Position numbers and translations under genes: made by a program. The notes below the pieces were generated by a model. It worked only from the letters and a program-made list of their open reading frames with translations. It did not search any database and was not told the origin of the DNA. DNA of 64,000 nucleotides. It comes from Ureibacillus thermophilus. GTDB taxonomy: Bacteria; Bacillota; Bacilli; Bacillales_A; Planococcaceae. Shown here in pieces: positions 18,601-27,072 of this stretch. The number at the start of each line of letters is the position of its first letter. Position 1 is the first letter of the stretch. The stretch lies in assembly GCF_042657185.1 (NCBI RefSeq), contig NZ_JBHSNN010000059.1; one strand, written 5' to 3'.

Positions 18601-19309
18601 CTGGTGGAATAACAGGAAGCACTTCCAAAACCATCCATTCCGGTCTGTTGCCAGAGCTGCGGAAAGATTCAATGACTTCAAGGCGTTTAATGGCACGTGT
18701 ACGGCGTTGGCCTTGAGCAGTTTTTAATTCCTCTTTTAATTTATTTGCTTCTTCTTCTAAATCAATTTGTTCGAGCAGTTTTTTAATGGCTTCAGCACCC
18801 ATGCCTGCTTCGAAACTATTGCCGAATTTTTCGCGATATGTGCGATATTCTTTTTCAGATAATAACTGTTTCTTTTCTAGTGTTGTAGCACCTGGATCGA
18901 TAACTACATAAGATGCAAAGTAAATAACTTCCTCAAGTGCTCTAGGGGACATATCAAGAATCAGACCCATACGGCTTGGAATTCCTTTGAAGTACCAGAT
19001 ATGGGAAACTGGCGCCGCAAGTTCAATATGGCCCATGCGTTCACGGCGAACCTTTGCTCGTGTTACTTCAACGCCGCATCGATCACATACTACACCTTTA
19101 TAACGAACACGTTTATATTTTCCACAGTGGCATTCCCAGTCTTTTGTAGGACCAAAAATGCGTTCGCAGAAAAGACCGTCTTTTTCAGGTTTTAATGTAC
19201 GATAGTTAATTGTTTCAGGTTTTTTTACTTCTCCATAAGACCAAGAGCGGATTTTATCTGGTGAAGCTAAACCAATTTTCATAAATTCGAATTCATTTAC
19301 GTCAACCAA
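15620..19309 (-). CDS. rpoC: DNA-directed RNA polymerase subunit beta'
   Basis: This is the catalytic clamp subunit of RNA polymerase. The 1229-residue protein carries the N-terminal zinc site CHCGKYKRVRYKGVVCDRC (about residues 60-78), the Mg-binding loop NADFDGDQ near residue 450, and the second Cys4 zinc site ending in CNTRHGVCKKCYG. It also has the trigger-loop region GARGNASNFTQLAGMRGLM. The TTG start at 19309 (VDVNEFEF) has GGGAGG eight bases upstream, matching the Bacillus N-terminus. It follows rpoB after about 95 bases. Confidence 0.98.
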   Translation of the reverse strand: MVDVNEFEFMKIGLASPDKIRSWSYGEVKKPETINYRTLKPEKDGLFCERIFGPTKDWECHCGKYKRVRYKGVVCDRCGVEVTRAKVRRERMGHIELAAPVSHIWYFKGIPSRMGLILDMSPRALEEVIYFASYVVIDPGATTLEKKQLLSEKEYRTYREKFGNSFEAGMGAEAIKKLLEQIDLEEEANKLKEELKTAQGQRRTRAIKRLEVIESFRSSGNRPEWMVLEVLPVIPPELRPMVQLDGGRFATSDLNDLYRRVINRNNRLKRLLDLGAPSIIVQNEKRMLQEAVDALIDNGRRGRPVTGPGNRPLKSLSHMLKGKQGRFRQNLLGKRVDYSGRSVIVVGPNLKMYQCGLPKEMAIELFKPFVMKELVERGLAHNIKSAKRKIERMHNEVWDVLEDVIKEHPVLLNRAPTLHRLGIQAFEPTLVEGRAIRLHPLVCTAYNADFDGDQMAVHVPLSAEAQAEARLLMLAAQNILNPKDGKPVVTPSQDMVLGNYYLTLERKGARGEGSIFSSPNEVLVAYQNGNVHLHSRIAVKASSLNNKTFTEEQNKKFLITTVGKIIFNEILPESFPYINEPTSYNLEVATPDKYFVDLRIDDEMLKELEASEEYNQLSEKEKIEYQRKAVLKKYIEDQELITPFRKKFLGSIIAEVFKRFHITETSKMLDRLKDLGFKYSTRAGITVSIADILVLPEKKEILDKAQKKVDKVMQQFRRGLITEEERYDRVISSWSEAKDEIQAKLMNSLPKLNPIFMMSDSGARGNASNFTQLAGMRGLMANPAGRIIELPIKSSFREGLSVLEYFISTHGARKGLADTALKTADSGYLTRRLVDVAQDVIIREEDCGTDRGLTIGALMDGTEVIESLEERIVGRYAKKTVRHPETGEVLVERDSLITQDIARKIIDAGIEKVTIRSAFTCNTRHGVCKKCYGINLATGEEVEVGEAVGIIAAQSIGEPGTQLTMRTFHTGGVAGNDITQGLPRIQEIFEARNPKGQAIISEIRGVVTDIEESRDGLREITVAGEIETRKYQAPYNARLKVALGDEVEPGQVLTDGSIDPKQLLKVKDVATVQEYLLKEVQKVYRMQGVEIGDKHIEVMVRQMLRKVRVIEAGDTDLLPGTLLDIHQFTDANREAIMNGKIPATCRPVILGITKASLETESFLSAASFQETTRVLTDAAIKGKRDPLLGLKENVILGKLVPAGTGMQRYRQIKIKETPVDAQDKVTSVE

Positions 19310-19377
19310 GGAGCCTACCTCCCTTAAATAAGTCCTTATGACATTCCATTTTTATTCAAAAGCCTAAAGGTTTAATA

Positions 19378-19398
19378 GGGCAGGACAAAATCCTGCCC
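19378..19398. repeat. Hairpin in the rpoB-rpoC spacer
   Basis: GGGCAGGA and TCCTGCCC arms around a five-base loop lie just after the rpoB stop, with no U tract on the minus strand. An RNA stability or processing element is more likely than a terminator. Confidence 0.5.
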
Positions 19399-19405
19399 GC
19401 ATTTA

Positions 19406-22400
19406 TTATTTTTGAGTTTCAACAGGTTTTTCTTCTTTAGCTGGCAAGATATTGAGAGCATCTGCTGGTTGAAGATCCTCTTCATCATCCATATCTCTCA
19501 ATTCGATTTCTTCTTCGTCAACTGTGAGCATTTTCACGTCTAATCCTAGTGATTGAAGTTCTTTAATTAACACTTTGAAACTTTCTGGTACGCCTGGTTC
19601 AGGAACACTTTCGCCTTTTACGATGGCTTCGTAAGTTTTCACGCGGCCTACAACGTCATCGGATTTGATTGTTAATAATTCTTGAAGTGTATAAGCTGCA
19701 CCATAAGCTTCTAGTGCCCAAACCTCCATCTCACCGAAACGTTGTCCGCCGAACTGCGCTTTACCGCCCAGTGGCTGTTGCGTTACGAGCGAGTATGGAC
19801 CAGTTGAACGGGCATGAAGTTTATCATCAACCATGTGGGCGAGTTTAATCATGTACATGATGCCGACAGATACTCGGTTATCAAACGGTTCTCCCGTGCG
19901 TCCATCGTAAAGGATTGTCTTACCGTCTCGAGCAATTCCCGCTTCTTCCATTGTACTCCAAACATCTTCTTCGTTGGCTCCATCAAATACTGGAGTAGCC
20001 ATGTATTGACCTAATTTTCGAGCAGCCATACCTAAGTGAAGTTCCAACACTTGTCCGATGTTCATACGAGACGGTACGCCCAATGGATTTAACATGATGT
20101 CAACTGGAGTCCCGTCTGGTAAGAATGGCATATCTTCTTCAGGTAATATGCGGGAAATAACCCCTTTGTTACCGTGGCGTCCGGCCATTTTGTCACCGAC
20201 ACGGATTTTTCGTTTTTGAACAATGTAAACACGCACGAGCTGGTTAACTCCTGGTGGCAATTCATCTCCATCTTCGCGGTTGAAGACTTTTACATCAAGA
20301 ACGATACCACCTGCTCCGTGTGGTACACGCAATGATGTATCACGCACTTCGCGGGCTTTTTCACCGAAAATCGCATGGAGCAATCGTTCTTCAGCTGTTA
20401 ACTCTGTAACTCCTTTTGGCGTTACTTTTCCTACTAAGATATCTCCATCGCGCACCTCTGCACCAATGCGGACAATACCGCGATCGTCAAGGTTGCGAAG
20501 TGCATCTTCGCCCACATTCGGAATATCGCGAGTAATTTCTTCTGGACCTAATTTTGTATCACGAGCTTCTGATTCATATTCTTCAATATGAATGGATGTA
20601 TACACATCATCTTTTACAAGGCGTTCGTTCATGATAATCGCGTCTTCGTAGTTGAAACCTTCCCATGTCATGAAGGCAACAAGAACGTTGCGACCTAAAG
20701 CAAGTTCGCCTTTATCCATGGAAGGACCATCCGCTAAGATATCTCTTGGTTTTACGCGATCTCCAACTTTCACGATTGGACGTTGGTTAATGCATGTACC
20801 GTGGTTGGAACGTTGGAATTTCTGAAGCTTATAGACATCTAGTTCGCCTTTTACTTCTTTGCCATCTTTCACTTCAATGCGGCGAACGCGAATCTCTCTT
20901 GATTCCACATGTTCCACGATACCTTCGTGTTTGCAGACTACCGCAGCACCGGAGTCACGAGCGGCAACGTATTCCATTCCTGTCCCTACATAAGGAGCTT
21001 CCGGTTGGATTAATGGCACTGCCTGACGCTGCATGTTTGCCCCCATCAACGCGCGGTTGGAGTCGTCGTTTTCTAAGAACGGAATACATGCTGTCGCTGC
21101 AGATACTACTTGTTTTGGTGATACGTCCATGTAGTCAACTAATTCTCTTTTGAAAACTGTGTTGTCTCCACGGAAACGACCTAAAACTTCTTCTTTGGCA
21201 AATGTACCGTCTGGATTCAACGGTGAGTTCGCTTGAGCCACGATATAATTGTCTTCTTCATCCGCTGTCAAGTAGTCAATCTGATCTGTTACTCGCCCTG
21301 TTTCAGGGTCAACTCGGCGGTATGGGGTTTCAATAAAGCCGAATTTATTCACTTTTGCATAAGTTGATAGCGAGTTGATTAATCCGATGTTTGGACCCTC
21401 TGGCGTTTCAATCGGACACATACGACCATAGTGTGAGTAGTGAACGTCGCGCACTTCCATACCTGCACGTTCTCTCGTTAAACCACCTGGTCCTAAGGCA
21501 GAAAGACGGCGTTTATGCGTTAATTCTGCTAGCGGGTTTGTTTGGTCCATAAATTGAGATAATTGCGAGCTGCCAAAGAACTCTTTAATTGCTGCAATCA
21601 CAGGACGAATATTAATCAGTTGTTGCGGCACGATGGAAGCCGTATCGTTAATGGACATCCGTTCACGCACTACGCGTTCCATACGGGAAAGTCCAATGCG
21701 GAATTGATTTTGCAACAATTCCCCAACTGAACGTAAACGACGATTACCTAAATGATCGATGTCATCCACGTTTCCTACGCCATATAGCAAGTTGAAGAAG
21801 TATGACAAGGCAGCGATAATATCAGCTGGTGTTAAATGTTTCACTTCCTCTTCAACGTTTGCGTTAGAAATCACGTTGATGATTTTGTCTTCATCATTCG
21901 GAGCATATATCTTAATGGATTGGATTGTAATATCTCCATCCAATACACCGCCTACTTGAGATAAAGTACGGAATCCGACACCTTTCTCTAAATAAGGCAG
22001 AATTTTATCTAATGTACGGCGATCAAGAATTGTACCCTTTTCGACAATAATTTCCCCTGTTTCAGGGTCGACTAATGTTTCGGCAATTCTTTGATTGAAC
22101 AAACGATTTTTTATATGCAATTTTTTATTCATTTTATAACGACCAACAGCCGCTAAATCATAGCGTTTCGCATCAAAGAAACGGGAATAAAGCAAGCTTT
22201 TGGCGTTTTCAACTGTTGGCGGTTCACCCGGACGAAGGCGTTCATAAATTTCAATCAATGCCTTTTCCGTGCTATCTGTATTGTCTTTTTCAATCGTGTT
22301 GCGCAAATATTCGTTGTCGCCGATAATATCAAGAATTTCTTGATCAGAACCAAAGCCTAGCGCTCTTAATAAAACGGTAGCCGGCAATTTACGAGTGCGA

Positions 22401-22954
22401 TCGATGCGGACATAAACAATGTCTTTTGCATCTGTTTCAAACTCTAGCCATGCGCCGCGGTTAGGGATGACCGTTGCACCAAATCCTTTTTTGCCGTTTT
22501 TGTCTGTTTTATCGTGATAATATACGCTTGGCGAACGTACCAACTGAGATACGATAACCCGTTCGGCACCATTGATAATAAATGTGCCTGTTTCAGTCAT
22601 TAATGGGAAATCCCCCATGAACACATCTTGTTCTTTTACTTCATCAGTTTCTTTGTTATGAAGACGTACCTTTACACGCAATGGAGCTGCATAAGTTACA
22701 TCTCGTTCCTTACATTCATCGACATCATATTTTGGTTCACCTAATGAAAAATCGACAAATTCAAGGGAGAGATTGCCTGTGAAATCCTCAATTGGGGAAA
22801 TTTCTTTAAACAACTCAAGCAATCCTTCTTTAAGGAACCATTCGTATGAGGATGTTTGAATCTCAATTAAATTTGGAAGCTCCAACACCTCTTTAATGCG
22901 CGCAAAGCTTCTACGCTGGCGGTGTCGTCCGTACTGAACTAGTTGACCTGTCAA
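19406..22954 (-). CDS. rpoB: DNA-directed RNA polymerase subunit beta
   Basis: With beta', this subunit forms the RNA polymerase active site. The 1182-residue protein starts MTGQLVQYGRHRQRR. The TTG at 22954 is chosen because GAGGGG lies eight bases before it and homologues begin there, rather than the in-frame GTG at 22963. The rifampicin pocket reads SSQLSQFMDQTNPLAELTH and THKRRLSALGPGGL, the susceptible wild-type form. The acidic C-terminal tail (DEEEIELRDMDDEEDL) is typical of Bacillota. It has its own promoter and a leader of about 190 bases with a possible attenuator. Confidence 0.98.
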   Translation of the reverse strand: MTGQLVQYGRHRQRRSFARIKEVLELPNLIEIQTSSYEWFLKEGLLELFKEISPIEDFTGNLSLEFVDFSLGEPKYDVDECKERDVTYAAPLRVKVRLHNKETDEVKEQDVFMGDFPLMTETGTFIINGAERVIVSQLVRSPSVYYHDKTDKNGKKGFGATVIPNRGAWLEFETDAKDIVYVRIDRTRKLPATVLLRALGFGSDQEILDIIGDNEYLRNTIEKDNTDSTEKALIEIYERLRPGEPPTVENAKSLLYSRFFDAKRYDLAAVGRYKMNKKLHIKNRLFNQRIAETLVDPETGEIIVEKGTILDRRTLDKILPYLEKGVGFRTLSQVGGVLDGDITIQSIKIYAPNDEDKIINVISNANVEEEVKHLTPADIIAALSYFFNLLYGVGNVDDIDHLGNRRLRSVGELLQNQFRIGLSRMERVVRERMSINDTASIVPQQLINIRPVIAAIKEFFGSSQLSQFMDQTNPLAELTHKRRLSALGPGGLTRERAGMEVRDVHYSHYGRMCPIETPEGPNIGLINSLSTYAKVNKFGFIETPYRRVDPETGRVTDQIDYLTADEEDNYIVAQANSPLNPDGTFAKEEVLGRFRGDNTVFKRELVDYMDVSPKQVVSAATACIPFLENDDSNRALMGANMQRQAVPLIQPEAPYVGTGMEYVAARDSGAAVVCKHEGIVEHVESREIRVRRIEVKDGKEVKGELDVYKLQKFQRSNHGTCINQRPIVKVGDRVKPRDILADGPSMDKGELALGRNVLVAFMTWEGFNYEDAIIMNERLVKDDVYTSIHIEEYESEARDTKLGPEEITRDIPNVGEDALRNLDDRGIVRIGAEVRDGDILVGKVTPKGVTELTAEERLLHAIFGEKAREVRDTSLRVPHGAGGIVLDVKVFNREDGDELPPGVNQLVRVYIVQKRKIRVGDKMAGRHGNKGVISRILPEEDMPFLPDGTPVDIMLNPLGVPSRMNIGQVLELHLGMAARKLGQYMATPVFDGANEEDVWSTMEEAGIARDGKTILYDGRTGEPFDNRVSVGIMYMIKLAHMVDDKLHARSTGPYSLVTQQPLGGKAQFGGQRFGEMEVWALEAYGAAYTLQELLTIKSDDVVGRVKTYEAIVKGESVPEPGVPESFKVLIKELQSLGLDVKMLTVDEEEIELRDMDDEEDLQPADALNILPAKEEKPVETQK

Positions 22955-23023
22955 CTTATTCACCCCTCAATAAAGCGATAATAGGTCTTTGCAAAATCTA
23001 ATAAATGGTGTATGATTTTTCAA

Positions 23024-23063
23024 AGACAAAAAGAAAACGAGACTTTTCTAAAACCTCATTTTC
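23024..23063 (-). terminator. Candidate attenuator in the rpoB leader
   Basis: On the minus strand GAAAATGAG (23063-23055) pairs with CTCGTTTTC (23041-23033), including one G-U pair, and is followed by TTTTTGTC. It lies between the rpoB promoter and start codon, where a terminator would lower rpoBC expression relative to upstream genes. Confidence 0.5.
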
Positions 23064-23154
23064 GATTAAACTTAATTTATCTATGGCAAGTATCCCCACA
23101 TCAAAATGATTGCATACAAAAGGGCACACTCCCAAAAAATAATATTTTTGCATT

Positions 23155-23183
23155 TTATTATGTTATCATAGCCGATTTGTCAA
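23155..23183 (-). promoter_or_regulatory. Promoter of rpoB
   Basis: On the minus strand a perfect TTGACA (23183-23178), a 17-base spacer and TAATAA (23160-23155). An overlapping TTGACT with TAACAT at the same spacing is a second possibility. Confidence 0.7.
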
Positions 23184-23207
23184 GTCAATATTTTATGGTT
23201 ACGCCTC

Positions 23208-23807
23208 TTATTTTTCAGCTTTAATAATCCAATAACCTTTTTTCTTCTCCATTATTTCCACTGAACGAAACTTCTCTTCTAAATATTTTAGCGTGGATGG
23301 CGCACCTTGTTTCTTCTGAATAACCACCCATAGTTCTCCTCCAACACACAAATATCGGAATGCTCCATCATAGATTTTAAAAACCGTTTCTTTACCTGCA
23401 CGGATTGGCGGATTTGTCAATATAGCAGCCACTTGGACATCCCCATCTACTGATACGCCGTCGCTTTCATAAATTCGTACATTTTGGATTCCGTTCATTT
23501 CAGCGTTCTTCTTCGCCAATTGAACAGCCCGTTCGTTAATGTCCATCATAAAAACGATCCGCTCAGGATATTGTTTTGCAATGGCCAAACCAATGGGCCC
23601 ATAGCCGCAGCCAACATCTAAAACGGCACCATCTACTTCAGGCATTTGAAAGGTTTCAATCAATAAACGCGATCCAAAATCCACTTCGTTTTTGCTAAAT
23701 ACACCCGAATCCGTTTCGAATAATAAAGAATGTCCTAAAAGCACATAACGCCATTGCTGAGGTTTGCTTTCTGTTTGAGGCTTTTTGGAATAATAATGTT
23801 CTGTCAT
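23208..23807 (-). CDS. Class I SAM-dependent methyltransferase YbxB (RsmC-like)
   Basis: A 199-residue methyltransferase with the RsmC/RlmG small domain architecture: SAM-binding GAVLDVGCGYGPIGLA, acidic VFMMDINERAV and the catalytic-type NPP in LTNPPIRAGK. The family modifies guanine N2 in rRNA, but the exact target of the Bacillus YbxB group is not known to me. The ATG at 23807 has GGAGG nine bases upstream. It lies between rplL and rpoB, the conserved place for ybxB. Its frame extends upstream through the rplL terminator hairpin, which argues against a longer product. Confidence 0.9.
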   Translation of the reverse strand: MTEHYYSKKPQTESKPQQWRYVLLGHSLLFETDSGVFSKNEVDFGSRLLIETFQMPEVDGAVLDVGCGYGPIGLAIAKQYPERIVFMMDINERAVQLAKKNAEMNGIQNVRIYESDGVSVDGDVQVAAILTNPPIRAGKETVFKIYDGAFRYLCVGGELWVVIQKKQGAPSTLKYLEEKFRSVEIMEKKKGYWIIKAEK

Positions 23808-23835
23808 ATTATTGGGCCTCCCTGAAGAAATGAAG

Positions 23836-23863
23836 AAAAGCTCGCCAAATACGACGAGCTTTT
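23836..23863. terminator. Hairpin between rplL and ybxB
   Basis: AAAAGCTCG and CGAGCTTTT arms around a ten-base loop. On the minus strand the tail is TTTTCTTCATTTC, so it may partially end the rplJL transcript. The plus-strand tail is a longer U run, but no plus-strand gene feeds it. Confidence 0.65.
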
Positions 23864-23900
23864 TTTTATTTTTTAGTATAAATCCATCCTTAAGCAATTA

Positions 23901-24266
23901 TTACTTAAGTTCTACAGAAGCGCCAACTTCTTCAAGTTTAGCTTTGATTTCTTCAGCTTCTTCTTTAGAAACGCCTTCTTTAAGTGGTTTTGGAGCGTTG
24001 TCAACTAAGTCTTTAGCTTCTTTTAAGCCTAAGCCAGTAAGTTCACGTACAACTTTGATAACTTTGATTTTTTGGTCGCCAGCGTTAGCAAGTACTACAT
24101 CGAATTCAGTTTTTTCTTCAGCAGCAGCACCTGCAGCAGCGCCACCAACAACTGCAACTGGAGCAGCAGCTGTTACGCCGAATTCTTCTTCGATTGCTTT
24201 TACTAAGTCATTTAATTCAAGAACTGTCATTTCTTTAATAGCTTCAATAATTTGTTCTTTAGTCAT
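23901..24266 (-). CDS. rplL: 50S ribosomal protein L7/L12
   Basis: This is the multicopy stalk protein that recruits translational GTPases. The 121 residues show an N-terminal dimerisation region, an Ala/Gly-rich hinge (AAAPVAVVGGAAAGAAAEEK, about residues 33-52) and the conserved C-terminal domain with KVIKVVRELTGLGLKEAKDLVD. The ATG follows GGAGGAATATGAA. It forms an operon with rplJ and must be made in excess of it. Confidence 0.98.
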   Translation of the reverse strand: MTKEQIIEAIKEMTVLELNDLVKAIEEEFGVTAAAPVAVVGGAAAGAAAEEKTEFDVVLANAGDQKIKVIKVVRELTGLGLKEAKDLVDNAPKPLKEGVSKEEAEEIKAKLEEVGASVELK

Positions 24267-24336
24267 TTCATATTCCTCCTATATCGATATTTTTATTAGG
24301 CGATTTGCCTGAAATCGAAATGTGGTAAGCGAAAAA

Positions 24337-24837
24337 TTACGCACCTTGTTCTTCTTTTTGTTCCGCAACAGCTTTTGCTGCAAGAGCAAAGTTGCGAATT
24401 GGAGCTTGAAGTACAGAAAGCAACATTGATAGTAAACCTTCGCGAGATGGAAGATCAGCAAGAGCTTTAACTTCTTCAACTGTTGCAATGTTTCCTTCAA
24501 TTACACCAGCTTTAATTTCAAGCGCTTCGTTATCTTTCGCGAATTTGTTAAGAATTTTCGCTGGCGCTACAACATCTTCGCTAGAGAAAGCGATCGCGTT
24601 TGGACCTGTTAAATAATCGTTAAGTCCTTCTAATCCAACTTCTTCAACAGCGCGGCGAGTTAAAGTGTTTTTGTAAACTTTAAAGTCAACGCCAGCTTCG
24701 CGAAGTTGTTTACGCAATTCTGTCACTTGAGCTACGTTCAAACCGCGGTAGTCAACGATTACTACTGAAGCAGCATTTTTAAATTTATCCGCGATTTCTT
24801 GTACTTGCGCTTTTTTGGCTTCAATTGCTTTAGACAT
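24337..24837 (-). CDS. rplJ: 50S ribosomal protein L10
   Basis: L10 anchors the L12 dimers to 23S rRNA. The 166-residue protein starts MSKAIEAKKAQVQEIADKF. The ATG at 24837 has AGGAGGTGTCAAA before it, which decides the start over an in-frame codon at 24864. The L10-L12 complex represses its own synthesis by binding the leader RNA, and that leader is clearly present upstream. Confidence 0.97.
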   Translation of the reverse strand: MSKAIEAKKAQVQEIADKFKNAASVVIVDYRGLNVAQVTELRKQLREAGVDFKVYKNTLTRRAVEEVGLEGLNDYLTGPNAIAFSSEDVVAPAKILNKFAKDNEALEIKAGVIEGNIATVEEVKALADLPSREGLLSMLLSVLQAPIRNFALAAKAVAEQKEEQGA

Positions 24838-24872
24838 TTTGACACCTCCTGTAGAATGGGTCATTCATACCG

Positions 24873-24992
24873 ATAAAACAAAAGCCTCCGTGTAGACACA
24901 CGAAGGCATAAAACGTCATCATCAAAAGAATCGATTTATGACCTCGGTAGGGAAAGTTTAAGTGCCGGTGCACCCCTACTGTCTACGGTACA
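24873..24992 (-). ncRNA. Ribosomal protein L10 leader with intrinsic terminator
   Basis: Between rplA and rplJ the minus strand shows paired elements GTAGGG/CCCTAC and GTGC/GCAC, where the L10(L12)4 complex would bind near an internal loop. A terminator stem follows, GCCTTCGTG with CACGGAGGC (24907-24899 and 24892-24884), and then TTTTGTTTTAT. This is the Bacillus L10 leader design: bound L10-L12 favours the terminator and stops rplJL transcription. Family assignment is from layout and motif. Confidence 0.85.
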
Positions 24993-25077
24993 AATGAGTC
25001 ACAATATTCAATTCAGAACATCATCCATAATAATCATGGATAGGAAAATTGTCAATAGTTTTATCCTACTTTATTTA

Positions 25078-25776
25078 TTAATTAACTACTACGCTTGAAG
25101 CATCCACTTTGATAGATGGACCCATTGTAGTAGTGATGTTCACTGATTTCATGTAAGTACCTTTTGCGGCAGCTGGTTTTGCTTTTTGAATCGCTTCGAA
25201 TACAGCTAAGAAGTTTTCTACCAATTTTTCAGTTTCAAAAGAAACTTTACCGATTGGTACATGAACGATACCTGCTTTATCAGCGCGGTATTCTACTTTA
25301 CCAGCTTTGATTTCCGCGATTGCTTTTGCTACATCGAAAGTTACTGTACCTGTTTTAGGGTTTGGCATTAATCCTTTTGGACCTAATACACGACCAAGTT
25401 TACCAACTTCACCCATCATGTCAGGTGTAGCTACGATTACATCAAAATCGAACCAACCTTGTTGAATTTTGTTGATGTAATCTACATCGCCTACATAATC
25501 TGCACCAGCAGCTTCAGCTTCTTTCGCTTTTTCACCTTTAGCAAATACTAATACGCGTTGAGTTTTACCAGTTCCGTTTGGAAGCACAACTGCTCCGCGG
25601 ATTTGTTGGTCGTTTTTACGAGTATCAATATTTAAGCGAAAAGCTACTTCTACAGTCGCATCAAATTTAACGTTGCTAGTTTTTTGAGCTAATGCAATTG
25701 CTTCTTCTACTGGATACAATTTTGTGCGATCAACTAATTTTAAAAGTTCTTGCATTCTTTTACTACGTTTTGCCAT
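25078..25776 (-). CDS. rplA: 50S ribosomal protein L1
   Basis: L1 forms the mobile stalk that moves deacylated tRNA out of the E site. It can act as a translational repressor in several bacteria. The 232-residue product contains GRVLGPKGLMPNPKTGTV and TMGPSIKVD, both family hallmarks. GGAGGAAAAATA precedes the ATG. It follows rplK, separated by a spacer with a strong hairpin. Confidence 0.97.
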   Translation of the reverse strand: MAKRSKRMQELLKLVDRTKLYPVEEAIALAQKTSNVKFDATVEVAFRLNIDTRKNDQQIRGAVVLPNGTGKTQRVLVFAKGEKAKEAEAAGADYVGDVDYINKIQQGWFDFDVIVATPDMMGEVGKLGRVLGPKGLMPNPKTGTVTFDVAKAIAEIKAGKVEYRADKAGIVHVPIGKVSFETEKLVENFLAVFEAIQKAKPAAAKGTYMKSVNITTTMGPSIKVDASSVVVN

Positions 25777-25825
25777 TATTTTTCCTCCTTTGTGGTTTTA
25801 GCGGAATTTACCTCCCACGAATAAA

Positions 25826-25855
25826 GGTTGCGGGTTCTACAGAACTTGCGCAACC
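25826..25855. repeat. Stem-loop in the rplK-rplA spacer
   Basis: GGTTGCG (25826-25832) pairs with CGCAACC (25849-25855), and the interior holds GTTC/GAAC around TACA. On the minus strand only TTTATT follows, so it is not a strong terminator. Its place just before rplA fits a processing site or an L1 autoregulatory leader; both are inferences. Confidence 0.5.
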
Positions 25856-25888
25856 TCAAAAACACAACACGATTAATGTGAGATTAGA

Positions 25889-26314
25889 TTAGTCAACAAT
25901 CTCAATACCCATGCTTCGTGCTGTACCTTCAACCATTCTCATAGCCGCTTCTACAGACGCAGCATTTAAGTCAGGCATTTTAAGTTCTGCGATTTCGCGA
26001 ACTTTATCGCGTTTAACCGTTGCAACTTTTTTACGATTTGGCTCACCAGAACCTGATTCGATACCAGCTGCTTTTTTAAGTAATACAGCTGCAGGTGGAG
26101 TTTTCGTAATGAAAGTAAATGAACGGTCTTCGAATACTGTAATTTCAACAGGTATAATTAAACCTGCTTGATCAGCAGTACGAGCGTTAAATTCTTTACA
26201 GAATCCCATGATGTTTACACCAGCTTGACCAAGTGCAGGACCAACTGGTGGAGCTGGGTTCGCTTTACCAGCAGGAATTTGAAGTTTAACAATTTTAATT
26301 ACTTTTTTAGCCAC
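25889..26314 (-). CDS. rplK: 50S ribosomal protein L11
   Basis: L11 is part of the GTPase-associated centre and is needed for RelA activation. The 141-residue protein uses a GTG start at 26314 (VAKKVIKIVKLQIPAGKANP) with AAGGAGGTG upstream. The frame is open further, to 26413, without a ribosome binding site. The proline-rich PAPPVGPALGQAGVNI motif bound by thiopeptides is intact. Confidence 0.97.
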   Translation of the reverse strand: MAKKVIKIVKLQIPAGKANPAPPVGPALGQAGVNIMGFCKEFNARTADQAGLIIPVEITVFEDRSFTFITKTPPAAVLLKKAAGIESGSGEPNRKKVATVKRDKVREIAELKMPDLNAASVEAAMRMVEGTARSMGIEIVD

Positions 26315-26447
26315 GAGACACACCTCCTTAAAGTCCGTGATGTGGTATATTGGGTTGCCCCTCCCACTCAAATATCCATTTATCAGCCATGCCGATAAAA
26401 TATCTTTAGTCAATTCTTCAGACTGTAAAACTAGTCTGACCTATGAA

Positions 26448-26476
26448 ATGATACCATTTTTCAGATTGTTAAGCAA
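26448..26476 (-). promoter_or_regulatory. Promoter of rplK
   Basis: On the minus strand TTGCTT (26476-26471), a 17-base spacer and TATCAT (26453-26448). A CAGACT/AGTCTG hairpin follows in the leader of about 125 bases. Confidence 0.6.
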
Positions 26477-26535
26477 GCAAAAATATTATGAAGCAATAAA
26501 ATATTTGCAATTTAAGCTAATTTCGTCATTTAAAT

Positions 26536-27072
26536 TTATACTCGCTGCACTTGTTCAAAATCGAGTTCCATTTTTGTTTCGCGACCAAACATGTCGACAG
26601 AAACTTTCACTTTTCCTTTATCTACATCAATTTCTTCAACATTTCCTTTGAAGTTCTTGAACGGACCTTCTAACACTTCCACTAAATCGCCGACAGAAAT
26701 ATCCAATTCGCCAATGGCTTTTTTGTGAAGTCCCATGGAGCGTAATAAACGATCCGCTTCTTCCGGAAGTAGCGGCGTCGGTTTTGCGCCCCCGCCTGAA
26801 GAGCCGATAAATCCTGTTACGCCTGGAGTGTTTCGCACAACATACCAAGACTCATCTGTTAAAATCATTTCAACTAGTACATAGCCTGGGAATACTTTGC
26901 GTTTCACTGTGCGTTTTTTTCCATCTTTTAAATCTGTTTCTTCATGTTCAGGAATAATAACCCGGAAAATTAGATCTTGCATTCCCATTGTTTCTACACG
27001 TTTTTCCAGATTCGCCTTCACACGATTTTCATAACCTGAATAAGTGTGAACTACATACCATTGTTTTTCCAT
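26536..27072 (-). CDS. nusG: Transcription elongation factor NusG
   Basis: NusG binds the RNA polymerase clamp and, in Bacillus, promotes pausing. The 178-residue protein has the NGN domain (WYVVHTYSGYENRVKANL) and the C-terminal KOW domain (VGDLVEVLEGPFKNFKGNVEEID). The ATG lacks a close Shine-Dalgarno sequence. GGAGGG lies over 20 bases upstream with a small GGAC/GTCC hairpin between, and an in-frame TAG rules out an earlier start. A TATAAT at 27151-27146 suggests a separate promoter after the secE terminator. Confidence 0.97.
   Translation of the reverse strand: MEKQWYVVHTYSGYENRVKANLEKRVETMGMQDLIFRVIIPEHEETDLKDGKKRTVKRKVFPGYVLVEMILTDESWYVVRNTPGVTGFIGSSGGGAKPTPLLPEEADRLLRSMGLHKKAIGELDISVGDLVEVLEGPFKNFKGNVEEIDVDKGKVKVSVDMFGRETKMELDFEQVQRV

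Noticed and set aside
21450..21620. Rifampicin-resistance change in rpoB
   Set aside because: The rifampicin pocket residues read as the susceptible wild type.
23808..23897. N-terminal extension of YbxB
   Set aside because: It would translate through the rplL terminator hairpin, while a good ribosome binding site supports the ATG at 23807.
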